A stretch of 64,000 nt of DNA from Phenylobacterium sp. (GCA_004799545.1 SSMU01000030.1:248001-312000), one strand, 5' to 3'. Numbered from the stretch's first letter, positions 1 through 9,569 are shown. The notes: generated by a model not told the origin, from the letters alone. Program-made: numbers and translations.

Positions 1-232
1 ACGACCAGGCGGCGTTGTAGGCGTCGGCCACGAAGGTGCTCGACGCGCCCATGGTGTAGCTGATCGCCAGGTCACGCATGAACCCGGCGATGCGACTGAG
101 CAGGGTGAAGCTCGAATAGATCATCGACGAGCGGATCAGGCCGCCGCCCTTGGCGCTCGGCTTGGACGCGGCGCTCGGCGCAGCTTTCGGCGCGGCGGCC
201 GGCTCGGTCACGGGAATCGGGGTCTCTGTCAC
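1..232 (-). CDS. murJ: MurJ lipid II flippase, N-terminal part (cut by window edge)
   Basis: Partial gene: only the first 77 codons are inside the window. The product should be the inner-membrane MOP-family flippase that moves lipid II across the membrane for peptidoglycan synthesis. After a low-complexity Ala/Pro/Lys N-terminal tail of about 30 residues, the sequence reads through a first membrane segment with the family signature LLSRIAGFMRDLAI, then YTMGASSTFVADAYNAA, which is the usual MurJ/MviN opening. I place the start at a GTG (base 232), because the conserved part begins about 30 codons later; an in-frame GTG seven codons further on is an alternative. It lies downstream of glnD and a helicase on the same strand. 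The glnD-murJ association is common in Caulobacterales. Confidence 0.85.
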   Translation of the reverse strand, partial: MTETPIPVTEPAAAPKAAPSAASKPSAKGGGLIRSSMIYSSFTLLSRIAGFMRDLAISYTMGASSTFVADAYNAAWS

Positions 233-288
233 GGACCGCAGGCTAGCGTGCGATGCGGCCTCGCGCGCGCAGCAAATTGGCGCGGCGT

Positions 289-2064
289 TCAGCCATTGGC
301 CTTGCGGTGCTTCGGCTTGCGCGCCTTCGGCGGCGGCGCGCTGCGGGTCGGGTCATAGGCGACAGCGGGCCGCGGCCCCGCGGCGGGACCTGGGCCCGGG
401 CCGGGGCGGCGGTCGGTCCGGGGCGGCTTCGGCCCCGGCGCCCCGGCCGGCTCGACACGCATGTCGCCGGCTTGGCCGGCCGCCTTGATCGCCTCGCGGA
501 AGCGCGGTTCGGCCTCGCGGCTGATCTCGAACTTGGTCTCCCGGTCGAAGATGCGGATCTCGCCGATGTCCTTCTTGGTCACGTGGCCAACGCGGCAGAT
601 CAGCGGGATCAGCCACTTGGGGTCGGCGTTGTTGGTCCGTCCCACCGCCAGCCGGAACCAGGCGCCGTCGCCGGCGGAGTAGTCGTCGGAAGTGCGGCGT
701 GGGCCGCGCTCAGGGCGCTCGCTGCGTTGCGGCCGGGTGTCCGGCGTGCGGTCGCGGACGTCGTCGAACATCTCCTCCGGCTCCGGCAAGCGGGCGCGGT
801 GCAGGCGGATCAGGGCCGCGGCCACCGCCTCCGGGCTGCGGTCGGCCAGGATTCGCTGCGCCAGCGCAAGGTCTTCCGGCGACGGCGTCTCGTTGAGGAT
901 TGGATCCTCCAAGAGCCGCACCTGGTCCTTGGCGCGGATCTCCTCGGCCGAGGGCGGCCCGGACCATTCCGCCTCGATGTTCGCCGACTCGAACAGCCGC
1001 TCGACGATGCGGCGCTTGTTGTAGGGGGCGATCAGCACCGAGACGCCCTTGCGGCCGGCCCGGCCGGTGCGACCGCTCCGGTGCAGCAGGCCCGCCTTGT
1101 TGGCTGGCAGGTCGGCGTGGATCACCAGGCCGAGGTCGGGCAGGTCGAGCCCGCGCGCCGCCACGTCGGTGGCGACGCAGGCCCGGGCATGGCCGTCGCG
1201 CAGCGCCTGCAGGGCGGCGTCGCGCTCCTTCTGCGACAGCTCGCCGGACAGGGCGACGGCCGAGAAGCCCCGCTCGCGCAGGGCGCCGTAGAGGTGCCGC
1301 ACCCGCTCGCGCGTGGCGCAGAACACCAGGGCGCCGGGGCTCTCGAAATAGCGCAGCAGGTTGACGACCGCCTTCTCCAGCTCGTTGGGCGCCACGCGGA
1401 CGGCGCGATATTCGATGTCGCCGTGCGCCTCGTCGCGCCGGGTGGTGTCGATCCGCTCGGCGTCGCGCTGATAGCGCCGCGCCAGGGTGGCGATCTCCCG
1501 GGCGATGGTGGCCGAGAACAGCAGCGTGCGGCGCTCCACCGGCGTCGAATCCAGGATCTCCTCGAGGTCTTCGCGGAAGCCCAGATCGAGCATCTCGTCG
1601 GCCTCGTCGAGCACCACGACCTTCAGGGCGGAGAGGTCGAGGTTGCCGCGCTCCAGGTGGTCGCGCAGCCGCCCTGGCGTGCCGACCACGATGTGGACGC
1701 CGGCCGCCAGCGCCCGCTGTTCGCGCCGGGCGTCGGTGCCGCCGACGCAGGTCTCCACCCGCACCCCGGCCTCGGCGTAGAGCCAGGCCAGTTCGCGGCT
1801 CACCTGCATGGCCAGTTCGCGGGTGGGGGCGATGACCAGGCCGAGCGGCGCGCCGGGGCGGCCGAAGCGATCCGCCTCGCCCAGCAGGGGCCCGGCGGCG
1901 GCCAGGCCGAACGCCACCGTCTTGCCCGACCCGGTCTGGGCCGAGACCAGCAGGTCGCGGTCGGCGGGGGCGGCCAGCACGGCGGCCTGCACCGGGGTCG
2001 GCTCGCCATAGCCTTGCGCCTGAAGGGCGCGGGCGAGGGCGGGATGGGTCTGCGGGAACGGCAT
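289..2064 (-). CDS. DEAD-box ATP-dependent RNA helicase with DbpA-type RNA-binding domain
   Basis: 591 residues. Helicase core motifs appear in order: Q motif near residue 24 (PTPVQ), Walker A AQTGSGKT at 42-49, PTREL at 80-84, TPGR at 129-132, DEAD at 153-156, SAT at 184-186, and later ATDVAARGLD and HRSGRTGRAGRKG. After the core, at about residues 460-535, a segment beginning GAWFRLAVGRTNNADPKW matches the RRM-like DbpA/CsdA RNA-binding domain. The last 50 residues are Pro/Arg/Lys-rich and probably disordered. The domain layout suggests a role in ribosome assembly or cold adaptation (DeaD/CsdA type), but the RNA target cannot be read from sequence. It follows glnD on the same strand with a 93-base gap. 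Confidence 0.93.
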   Translation of the reverse strand: MPFPQTHPALARALQAQGYGEPTPVQAAVLAAPADRDLLVSAQTGSGKTVAFGLAAAGPLLGEADRFGRPGAPLGLVIAPTRELAMQVSRELAWLYAEAGVRVETCVGGTDARREQRALAAGVHIVVGTPGRLRDHLERGNLDLSALKVVVLDEADEMLDLGFREDLEEILDSTPVERRTLLFSATIAREIATLARRYQRDAERIDTTRRDEAHGDIEYRAVRVAPNELEKAVVNLLRYFESPGALVFCATRERVRHLYGALRERGFSAVALSGELSQKERDAALQALRDGHARACVATDVAARGLDLPDLGLVIHADLPANKAGLLHRSGRTGRAGRKGVSVLIAPYNKRRIVERLFESANIEAEWSGPPSAEEIRAKDQVRLLEDPILNETPSPEDLALAQRILADRSPEAVAAALIRLHRARLPEPEEMFDDVRDRTPDTRPQRSERPERGPRRTSDDYSAGDGAWFRLAVGRTNNADPKWLIPLICRVGHVTKKDIGEIRIFDRETKFEISREAEPRFREAIKAAGQAGDMRVEPAGAPGPKPPRTDRRPGPGPGPAAGPRPAVAYDPTRSAPPPKARKPKHRKANG

Positions 2065-2157
2065 GGGAAGTCCTCGGGTCCGCCCCGTCTCAACGCGGGG
2101 GGAGGCGCCTTGGATCGGACCCGGGCGCGGAATGCAAGCCTTGCGAGACCAGAAGGC

Positions 2158-4986
2158 TCAGCGCGCGACGCTTGCCCGGGCGCGCTGGAGGGTGGTGCGG
2201 CGCCCGCCGGCGGGCTCCGCGTCGGGCTCGACGAGGGCGGTCAGGACGGCGTTGCGCACCGCGTTGCGGCGGCGGGTGTCGGTGACCTTATGGCCCAGGG
2301 CGTCGATCACATAGAAGGCGTCGACCGCCCGCTCGCCGTAGCCGTCGATGTGGGCCGAGACGATGGACAGGCCGGCGTCGGCGAGGGTGCGGGCGAGCGC
2401 CGCCAAGAGGCCCGGGCGGTCGCGGCCGGAGGCCTCGACCACGGTCGCGGTCTCCGAGGCGTCGTTGTCGAAGGTGACCGAGGGGGTGATGTCGAAGGCG
2501 GCGCTGCGGCCAAGGTCCGCGCCGCGGCGCGGTTCGTGGACCACCGGCTCGCCGCGGGCCGCGGCTTCCAGGGCCTGAATCAGCCGCTGCAGGGCGCGCG
2601 GGTCCTGGGCGCCATAGGGCTCGCCTGTCACGTCCTGCACGTTGAACACGTCCAGCGCCTGGCCGGTGCGGGAGGTGAACACCCGCGCCCCCACCACATT
2701 GGCGCCGGCGTCGGTGATGGCGGCGGCCAGGTCGACGAACAGGCGCGGCCGGTCGGCGGCGGCGACGGCGATCTCGGCGGCGGTGCGTTCGGGACGCACC
2801 CGGCCCTCGGCCGCGGCCCCGCCCGAGGCTTGCGCCTTGGCGGCCAGGTGGGCGTGGGCCAGCACCTCATCCTCGGCGAAGGCGGTGAAGTAGACGTCCT
2901 CCATGGCGTCGCCCCAGGCCTCGGCGGCCGGGTCGGCCTTGGCCAGGCGCACGCGCGCGTCGTAGGCGGCGTTCTCCAGGTAGCGCTGCAGGGCTGCCGC
3001 GGCGGCCTCCGAACCGCGCCCGCCGCGGAACACCGCCTCGGTGGCGCGGTAGAGCTCGCGCATCAGCTGGCCCTTCCAGCCGTTCCAGACGCCTGGCCCC
3101 ACGGCGCGGATGTCGGCGACGGTCAGCACCAGCAGCAGGCGCAGCCGCTCCGGCGTCTCAACGATGCGGGCGAAGTCGGCGACGGTGCGCGGATCGGAGA
3201 TGTCGCGCTTCTGGGCGTAGTCGCTCATCACCAGGTGATGCTCGACCAGCCAGGCGACCAGCTCGATCTTCGAGCGCTCAAGGCCCAGCCGCTCGCAGGC
3301 CTGGCGCGCGGCCCGGGCGCCGGCCTTCTCCTGGCCGCCCGCCCCGCCCTTGCCGGTGTCGTGCAGCAGCATGGCCAGGAACAGGGCCTCGCGGTCCTCG
3401 ACCATGGGCATGATCGCGGTTGACAGCGGGTGGTCCTCGGCGAAGCGGCCGGCGGAGATCTCGGCGATCACGCCCACCGCCCGCAGGGTGTGCTCGTCCA
3501 CCGTGTACGAGTGGTACATGTTGAACTGCATCTGGGCGACGATGCGGCCGAACTCCGGGATGAACCGGCCGAGCACGCCGGCCTCGGTCATCAGGGTCAG
3601 CGTCCGCTGCGGGTCGCGGCCGCGGGCCAGGATGTCGAGGAACACCTTGGCGGCATGGCGGTCGCGGCGCACCGCCGAGCTGATCAGGCCCGAGGCGCGG
3701 GTGGCGGCGGTGAAGGCGTCGGGGTGGAGGTCGAGGTTGCGCGCGTCGGCGATCCTGAACAGCCGGAGCAGGTTGATCGGATCCCGCTCGAAGACCTCGA
3801 TCCCGTCCACGTCCAGGCGGCCGCCGACCTCGTGGAAGCCCGGCACGTCCAGGGGCTTGCGCTTCAGCTTGCGACCCGGGAGTAGGCGCGACAGGCCCTT
3901 GGGCGCGCTCTTCACCCGCTCGGCCTCGAGCTTGGCGGCGAACACCCGGGTCAGGGCGCCGACCTCCTTGGCGATCAGGAAGTAGCGCCGCATGAACCGC
4001 TCGACCGCCGGGGCGTCGCCGCGGTCGCCATAGCCCATGCGCCGGGCGATCTCCGGCTGCAGGTCGAAGGTCAGCCGCTCTTCCGGCCGGCCGGTGACGA
4101 AATGCAGGTGGCTGCGCACCGCCCACAGGAAGTCGAAGGCGCGGATGAAGCCGCGCACCTCGCGGCCGGTGAACATCTCCAGTTGCAGCACCCGGTCGAT
4201 GTTCTCGCCCGGATGCAGGTACTGGGCGATCCAGAACAGGGTGTTGAGGTCGCGCAGGCCGCCCTTGCCCTCCTTGACGTTGGGCTCGACCATGTAGCGG
4301 CTGGCGCCGGCGCGAGCGTGCCGCTCGTCCCGCTCCTTCAGCTTGGCGGCGACGAACTCGGCCCCCGTGCCCTTCACCACCTCGTTCTGGAAGCGCTTGA
4401 CGAGGTCGGCGGCCAGCTGCTCGTCCCCGGTCAGCCGGCGAGCCTCGAGGATCGAGGTGCGGATGGTGAAGTCCTCGCGGGAGAGCTTGATGCACTCCTC
4501 GATGGTCCGCGACGCGTGGCCGACTTTGAAGCCCAGGTCCCACAGGGCGTAGAGCATGAACTCGATCACGCTCTCCACGTGGGCGGTCTGCTTGTAGGGA
4601 CGCAGGAAGAGGAGATCGATGTCGGAATAGGGCGCCAGCGTGCCGCGCCCATAGCCGCCGACGGCCATGAGCGTCAGGCGTTCGCCCTCGGTGGGGTTGC
4701 GGGCGCGGAACACGTGGACGGTGGTGAAGTCCCAGAGCGCGGTGATCACCTCGTCGGTGACGCCAGATAGCAACCGCGCGGTCTCGATGCCGCCGGCCCC
4801 GTTCTCCAGCCGCTCCTTGGCGATCATACGGCCACGGAACAGGGCGGCCTTCAGCACCTCCAGCGCCGCCTTGCGCTGCGCCACCTCGTCACCCAGGTGC
4901 TCGCGGGCCGCACCGGAGAGCTGCGCGCGCAGCTTCACGCCGTCGACGACATATTCCAGGCGGGTTGGGCGAAGGCGGGGCGGCAT
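2158..4986 (-). CDS. glnD: Bifunctional [protein-PII] uridylyltransferase / uridylyl-removing enzyme
   Basis: 942 residues, the usual GlnD length. The enzyme adds UMP to, or removes it from, PII proteins in response to glutamine and so sets nitrogen status signalling. The nucleotidyltransferase motif GGYGRGTLAPYSDIDLLF lies at about residues 110-127. The HD hydrolase motif LLHDTGKG is near residue 542 and catalyses deuridylylation. Two ACT domains fill the C-terminal quarter (about 740-820 and 850-925; the second begins with ATVVEASGRDRPGLLAALA) and bind glutamine. All parts look intact. It is followed by the helicase and murJ on the same strand; upstream is a palindromic repeat element and then mutS. 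Confidence 0.97.
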   Translation of the reverse strand: MPPRLRPTRLEYVVDGVKLRAQLSGAAREHLGDEVAQRKAALEVLKAALFRGRMIAKERLENGAGGIETARLLSGVTDEVITALWDFTTVHVFRARNPTEGERLTLMAVGGYGRGTLAPYSDIDLLFLRPYKQTAHVESVIEFMLYALWDLGFKVGHASRTIEECIKLSREDFTIRTSILEARRLTGDEQLAADLVKRFQNEVVKGTGAEFVAAKLKERDERHARAGASRYMVEPNVKEGKGGLRDLNTLFWIAQYLHPGENIDRVLQLEMFTGREVRGFIRAFDFLWAVRSHLHFVTGRPEERLTFDLQPEIARRMGYGDRGDAPAVERFMRRYFLIAKEVGALTRVFAAKLEAERVKSAPKGLSRLLPGRKLKRKPLDVPGFHEVGGRLDVDGIEVFERDPINLLRLFRIADARNLDLHPDAFTAATRASGLISSAVRRDRHAAKVFLDILARGRDPQRTLTLMTEAGVLGRFIPEFGRIVAQMQFNMYHSYTVDEHTLRAVGVIAEISAGRFAEDHPLSTAIMPMVEDREALFLAMLLHDTGKGGAGGQEKAGARAARQACERLGLERSKIELVAWLVEHHLVMSDYAQKRDISDPRTVADFARIVETPERLRLLLVLTVADIRAVGPGVWNGWKGQLMRELYRATEAVFRGGRGSEAAAAALQRYLENAAYDARVRLAKADPAAEAWGDAMEDVYFTAFAEDEVLAHAHLAAKAQASGGAAAEGRVRPERTAAEIAVAAADRPRLFVDLAAAITDAGANVVGARVFTSRTGQALDVFNVQDVTGEPYGAQDPRALQRLIQALEAAARGEPVVHEPRRGADLGRSAAFDITPSVTFDNDASETATVVEASGRDRPGLLAALARTLADAGLSIVSAHIDGYGERAVDAFYVIDALGHKVTDTRRRNAVRNAVLTALVEPDAEPAGGRRTTLQRARASVAR

Positions 4987-5017
4987 GGACCTGAGATATA
5001 GGGGAGTCTGAGCGCCT

Positions 5018-5161
5018 TTCCCTCCCCTTTATGGGGAGGGTGGACGATGCGCAGCATCGGACGGGTGGGGAAGGATGGGCCAAGCGCGGAGTCGGAGCTT
5101 GATCGTGACTTCCCCACCCTGACCGCTGCGCGGTCTGTCCCTCCCCATGAAGGGGAGGGAA
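5018..5161. repeat. Inverted-repeat palindromic element A (short, nearly coreless)
   Basis: Fills the gap between glnD and mutS. Each arm carries two hairpins. Left arm: CCCTCCCC/GGGGAGGG (5020-5027 with 5033-5040), then CGATGC-gca-GCATCG (5045-5059). Right arm, in inverted order: ACCGC-tgc-GCGGT (5122-5134), then CCCTCCCC/GGGGAGGG (5039-type arm at 5139-5146 with 5152-5159). The inner edges GGTGGGGAAG and CTTCCCCACC are also inverted. The inner-hairpin sequence differs between arms but its structure is kept. The core between arms is only about 40 bases and has no gene. The same arms enclose the DUF559 gene at 36.6-37.2 kb. Confidence 0.9.
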
Positions 5162-5162
5162 A

Positions 5163-7850
5163 TCAGCCCAGCAGGCCCTTCAGCTTATAGAGCGCGTCCA
5201 TCGCCTCACGCGGGCTCATGCTGTCGGGATCGAGGGCCTTCAGGGCCTGCTCGACCAGGCTCGGGCCGTAGCTTGCGGCCGGCTCCGCGACGGCGGCGAA
5301 GAGCGGCAGGTCTTCCAGGTGGGCCGGGGCGCCGGCTTCGCGCTCCAGGCGCTCCAGCACTTCCCGGGCGCGGGCCACCACGGCCGGCGGCACGCCCGCA
5401 AGCTTGGCCACCTGGACGCCATAGGAGCGGTCGGCAGGACCGGCGGCGGCCTCATGCAGGAAGATCAGCTCGCCGTTCCACTCCTTGGCCTTCAGCGACA
5501 GGTTGCCGACGTAGGCCAGCCGGCCCTCGAGCGTGGCGAGCTCATGGTAGTGGGTGGCGAACAGGGCGCGGCAGCGGTTCACCTCGTGCAGCGCCTCGGC
5601 GCAGGCCCAGGCGATGGCCAGGCCGTCGTAGGTGGCGGTGCCGCGGCCGATCTCGTCGAGGATCACCAGGGAGCGCGGCGTCGCCTGGGTGAGGATGGCG
5701 GCGGTCTCCACCATCTCGGCCATGAAGGTGGAGCGGCCGCGGGCCAGGTCGTCGCCGGCGCCCACCCGGCTGAACAGCTTGTCGACCACCCCCAGCCGCA
5801 GGCGCTTGGCCGGCACGAAGCAGCCGGCCTGGGCGAGCACGGCCAACAAGGCGTTCTGGCGTAGGAAGGTCGACTTGCCGGCCATGTTCGGGCCGGTGAC
5901 GATGGCCAGGCGCGATCCCGCAGCTCCCATGCCGTCGAGCCGGCAATCGTTGGGGGTGAAGGCTTCGCCCGCCCGCTTCACCGCGGCCTCGACCACCGGA
6001 TGGCGGGCGGCCTCGGCCTCGAAGGCGGTGGAGCGGTCGACGATCGGGCGTGCGGCCCCGGCGTCCTCGGCCCATTCCGCCAGGCCAGAGGCGACGTCCA
6101 GACGCGCGGCGGCGTCGGCGGCGGCCTTGACGCCGGCGGCGACCGAGATCGCCGCCTCCCGCCAGGCCTCGAAGGTGTCGACCTCGATGGCCAGGGCCCG
6201 CTCGGCCGCCTGGGCGATCTTCGCGTCCAGCGCGGCCAGTTCGACGGTGGTGAAGCGGACCTGGTTGGCCAGCGTCTGGCGGTGGATGAAGACCGCGTTG
6301 AGCGGGGCCGCCATCAGCGGCTCGGCCGCCTTTGCCGTGGTCTCCACGAAATAGCCGAGCACCGCGTTGTGGCGGATCTTCAGCGCCACGTTGCTCTCGG
6401 CGGCGAGCCGCGCCTCGAGCTGCAGGATCACCCGGCGGCTGTCGTCGCGCAGGGCGCGGGCCTGGTCGAGCTCGGGCCGCACGCCCTCGGCCACGAAGCC
6501 GCCATCGCGGGCCAGGGAGGGCAGGTCGGCACCGAGGCCGGCCTTCAGCAGGTCGCGGAACGCAGCGAGCTCGGGGTTGAGCGCCGGGTTCAGGGCGGCC
6601 AGCGCGCTGGCGATCTCGGTCGGTGGCTGGACCAGCGGGTCGCGCATGGAGGCGAACAGGGCGGTGAGCTGCTCGGCCACGGCCAGGCCGCCCAGCAGGC
6701 AGCCCAGGTCGCGCGGACCGCCGCGGCCGAGCGCCAGGCGGGAGAGGGCGCGGGCCATGTCGCCCATGGCCTTCAAGAGCTCGCGCAGCCGCTGGCGCTG
6801 GGCGCGGTGCTCGCAGAACCAGGCCACCGCATCGAGCCGCGCATCGATCGCGGCGGGGTCCAGCAGCGGGCGGGCGAGCCGCGAGGCCAAGAGGCGCGCG
6901 CCGGGGGCGGTGATGGTCCGGTCGATGGCCGCCAGCAGCGAGCCGTCCCGCGAGCCGGAGGTGGCCCGCTCGATCTCCAGGCTGGTCCGCGTCGCCGGGT
7001 CGATGACCATGACGTCGGCCTCGCCCGCCCGCCGAGGCGCCGACAGGGCCGGCAGGCGGCCGGCCTGGGTGGTCTCGAGATGGGCGGCGATCAGGCCGAG
7101 CGCGGAGATCTCAGCGCCGGACAGCGTCCCGAAGCCGTCGAGCGTCTCGACGCCGTAGAGCCGCTTCAGCCGCATCTCCGAGGCGCCCGGCTCGGCCAGC
7201 GCCTGCGGGAGCGGCTGGACGAAGCCGCCCGCCGCCTTCAGGGCCGCCGACACCACCTCATCGGCGAACAGCCGGTCCGGGACCAGGATCTCGGAGGGCG
7301 CCAGCGCGGCCAGGGCCGAGGCGAGGCCCGCGAGGCTGGTCGCCTGGCATTCCACCTCGCCGGTGGAGAGCTCCACCGTCGCCACCGCCGCCCCGCCGGC
7401 CCTGACCGCGATCGCCGCCAGCCGGTTGGCCCCACGGGCGTCGAGCAGCCCCTCTTCGGTGAGCGTGCCGGGCGTCACCACCCGCACCACGTCGCGGTGG
7501 ACGACGGACTTGGAGCCCCGCTTCCTGGCCTCGGCCGGGTTCTCCATCTGCTCGCAGACGGCGACCTTGAAGCCGCAGCGGATCAGCTTGGCGAGATAGG
7601 CCTCGGCCGCATGCACCGGCACCCCGCACATCGGGATCGGCGCCCCGCCATGCTGGCCGCGGGCGGTGAGCGTGATGCCGAGCGCCGCGGCGGCCTTCTG
7701 GGCGTCCTCGAAGAACAGCTCGTAGAAATCGCCCATGCGGAAGAACACCAGGGCGTCGGGCTGGCGCGCCTTGGCCTCGAAGAACTGCGCCATCACCGGC
7801 GAGGCGCCGGCGGCGGGGTCGTGTTCGGTGCTGGGCGACTGGGCGTTCAT
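5163..7850 (-). CDS. mutS: DNA mismatch repair protein MutS
   Basis: 895 residues, normal for MutS. It recognises mismatches and small loops and starts methyl-independent or strand-directed repair together with MutL. The N-terminal mismatch-reading motif FYELF (residues 42-46, Phe-x-Glu) is intact. The ATPase domain has Walker A TGPNMAGKS near residue 655, the DEIGRGTATYDG Walker B/signature region, and the ATHYHEL segment. A C-terminal dimerisation tail follows. The stop codon lies just outside the palindrome of repeat element A. It is transcribed divergently from the GNAT gene with about 80 bases between starts. Confidence 0.98.
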   Translation of the reverse strand: MNAQSPSTEHDPAAGASPVMAQFFEAKARQPDALVFFRMGDFYELFFEDAQKAAAALGITLTARGQHGGAPIPMCGVPVHAAEAYLAKLIRCGFKVAVCEQMENPAEARKRGSKSVVHRDVVRVVTPGTLTEEGLLDARGANRLAAIAVRAGGAAVATVELSTGEVECQATSLAGLASALAALAPSEILVPDRLFADEVVSAALKAAGGFVQPLPQALAEPGASEMRLKRLYGVETLDGFGTLSGAEISALGLIAAHLETTQAGRLPALSAPRRAGEADVMVIDPATRTSLEIERATSGSRDGSLLAAIDRTITAPGARLLASRLARPLLDPAAIDARLDAVAWFCEHRAQRQRLRELLKAMGDMARALSRLALGRGGPRDLGCLLGGLAVAEQLTALFASMRDPLVQPPTEIASALAALNPALNPELAAFRDLLKAGLGADLPSLARDGGFVAEGVRPELDQARALRDDSRRVILQLEARLAAESNVALKIRHNAVLGYFVETTAKAAEPLMAAPLNAVFIHRQTLANQVRFTTVELAALDAKIAQAAERALAIEVDTFEAWREAAISVAAGVKAAADAAARLDVASGLAEWAEDAGAARPIVDRSTAFEAEAARHPVVEAAVKRAGEAFTPNDCRLDGMGAAGSRLAIVTGPNMAGKSTFLRQNALLAVLAQAGCFVPAKRLRLGVVDKLFSRVGAGDDLARGRSTFMAEMVETAAILTQATPRSLVILDEIGRGTATYDGLAIAWACAEALHEVNRCRALFATHYHELATLEGRLAYVGNLSLKAKEWNGELIFLHEAAAGPADRSYGVQVAKLAGVPPAVVARAREVLERLEREAGAPAHLEDLPLFAAVAEPAASYGPSLVEQALKALDPDSMSPREAMDALYKLKGLLG

Positions 7851-7928
7851 GAACCGCGCACGCTAGCCGCGCGAGCGAGTCGGGTCAGCCCCTTGAACAT
7901 CGCGCGAACCACGCCAAGCTGTGGAAGG

Positions 7929-8477
7929 ATGTCGCAATCCCGTGGAGCGTCCGTCTCCGTCCTGATCCTGCCCGCCGGTCCCGCGGACGCCGAGGCCTTG
8001 GCCCGGGTCCACGTGCGGTCGTGGCGCGAGACCTATCGCGGCCTGCTCCCCGACGCCTATCTCGCGCGGATGAGCGAGGCCGCCTTCACCCGCCGGTTCC
8101 GCCGCGCCCTGACCTATCCCGGGCCGAACAACGTGACCCTGGCGGCCGCGGAGCCGTCCGGCCTGCTTGGCTACGCCGAGGGCGGACCCTCCCGCGCCGG
8201 GATCGCCGACGAGGCGGAGATCGCCACCCTCTATGTGCTGCGCACGGCTCAAGGCCTTGGGGTCGGCAAGCGGCTGATGTCGGGGACGGCGCGGGCTCTG
8301 GCGGCGCAGGGGGCCAAGTCGCTGGCGCTGTCGGTGCTGCGCGACAACCTCCGCGCCCGCGGCTTCTACGAGCATCTGGGCGGCGAGGCCGAGCCGGCCA
8401 CCCTGGAGCGCGGCCCTGGCGGCGCCCTGTTGCACGAGGTGGTCTACCGCTGGCGGGAGATCGAGCGGCTGTTCTAA
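7929..8477 (+). CDS. GNAT-family N-acetyltransferase
   Basis: 182 residues. The fold signature is clear: an N-terminal stretch PADAEALARVHVRSWRETY, the β4/acetyl-CoA binding part LYVLRTAQGLGVGKRLM (the Q/R-x-x-G-x-G/A loop), and a C-terminal ARGFYEHLGG. This is the RimI-like subset of small-molecule or protein N-acetyltransferases; the substrate is unknown. The start is the first ATG in the frame after mutS. The purines just before it sit too close to be a textbook ribosome binding site, so translation may be modest. It is convergent with the SleB hydrolase gene, only 3 bases apart. Confidence 0.85.
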   Translation: MSQSRGASVSVLILPAGPADAEALARVHVRSWRETYRGLLPDAYLARMSEAAFTRRFRRALTYPGPNNVTLAAAEPSGLLGYAEGGPSRAGIADEAEIATLYVLRTAQGLGVGKRLMSGTARALAAQGAKSLALSVLRDNLRARGFYEHLGGEAEPATLERGPGGALLHEVVYRWREIERLF

Positions 8478-8480
8478 GCC

Positions 8481-9569
8481 CTAGTGCGGCGGGCCGAAGC
8501 TCGGGCCGGCGCCGGCGATGGCCAGATGCGGCTTCTTCACCTTGGGCTCGCCGTTCCAGTCCAGGTCTTCCGGCTTGACGATGGCGCCGGCGTCCTTGGC
8601 GGCGGAGGCCGCGGTGACCATCTCGGCGGCGGGTCTCTCGACCATGGCGACCTTGGTGGTCGCCGGCGCCTCGGCGGCCGTCGGCGCAAGCGCGGGCGCG
8701 GCGCTGGAGGTGGTGGCGAGCGAGCTTCGCGGCGCGGCGGCGCCCCCGAGACCGTCCAGGGTGGCGACCTTCAGGCCGGTCATCTCGCTCCCGGCGTAGC
8801 GGCCGACGAAAGCGGGGGGCGTGCCCCAGCCGCCGGTCCAGCGATAGAAGATGTGCTGGCCGACCACGGCCACCTTGACCAGGGTCGGGCTCCAGTAGGG
8901 GGCGACATATTCAGCGTGGTAGTGCGTCGCCTCGCCCACCTTCTTCATGACGTAGCCGTTGAGCGCCGCCTCGGCGACCTTGCGGGCGCGGGCCCAGACC
9001 ACGTCGTCGGGCTTGCGGGCCAGCGCTCCGTCGCAGGTGAAGGTGAACTGGCAGCCGGTGGCGCGTTCGGTGCCTTGGAAGACCACGCCGCAGACGGTCT
9101 TGGGGAAGGCCGGGTGGCGCATGCGGTTCAGCACCACCTGGGCCACGGCCCGTTGGCCGTCCAGGCTCTCGAAGCCCGCCTCGTAGTAGATGGCCGCCGT
9201 CATGCAGTCGACGGCGCGGGCCTCGTCCAGCACGCCCTGGGCGTCCAGCTTGAACGGCTTGGCGGCGGGGTTGGGCAGGGTGGCGATCGGGTTGCTGGCG
9301 TTCCACTTGCGCGCCTGGTCGGGCGTCAGGTCCTGCAGGCGGATCACCGCCAGCTCATCGGTCGCGGCCGGCGCGGTGGCGGCCGGCTGGACCTGGGCCG
9401 CGGCGACGACGGTGGGCGTCAGGCGGACGGTCATCAGCTGCGCGGTCTGGCGGGCCGGCACGGCGGCGATCGCCAGGCCGGCGCTCATCAGCACCACGAG
9501 CGCAAGCTGCGCGCCCGCCAGGTGGATGGCGTCGTCCCGCACAAGGAATGTCCGCAGACGTCGAAGCAC
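8481..9569 (-). CDS. SleB-like cell wall hydrolase (Hydrolase_2 family)
   Basis: 362 residues. A short cytoplasmic N-terminus is followed by one membrane segment at about residues 19-38. The catalytic region at about 130-260 carries AAIYYEAGFESLDGQRAVA, VVLNRMRHPAFP, and CGVVFQG...CQFTFTCDG, which are hallmarks of the SleB/CwlJ-type cell-wall hydrolase domain in non-sporulating proteobacteria; the conserved Glu in YYEA is the likely catalytic acid. The C-terminal third is Ala/Pro-rich and probably disordered. Known members act on peptidoglycan as lytic transglycosylases or amidases; the exact bond cut here is unknown. It has its own upstream region with two GANTC sites. Confidence 0.88.
   Translation of the reverse strand: MLRRLRTFLVRDDAIHLAGAQLALVVLMSAGLAIAAVPARQTAQLMTVRLTPTVVAAAQVQPAATAPAATDELAVIRLQDLTPDQARKWNASNPIATLPNPAAKPFKLDAQGVLDEARAVDCMTAAIYYEAGFESLDGQRAVAQVVLNRMRHPAFPKTVCGVVFQGTERATGCQFTFTCDGALARKPDDVVWARARKVAEAALNGYVMKKVGEATHYHAEYVAPYWSPTLVKVAVVGQHIFYRWTGGWGTPPAFVGRYAGSEMTGLKVATLDGLGGAAAPRSSLATTSSAAPALAPTAAEAPATTKVAMVERPAAEMVTAASAAKDAGAIVKPEDLDWNGEPKVKKPHLAIAGAGPSFGPPH

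Noticed and set aside
253..3423. Very long open frames on the strand opposite the helicase, glnD and mutS, and opposite most other genes
   Set aside because: High-GC genomes keep antisense frames open by codon bias. Their products are Arg/Gly/Ala-rich and lack any domain, while the other strand has complete known proteins.
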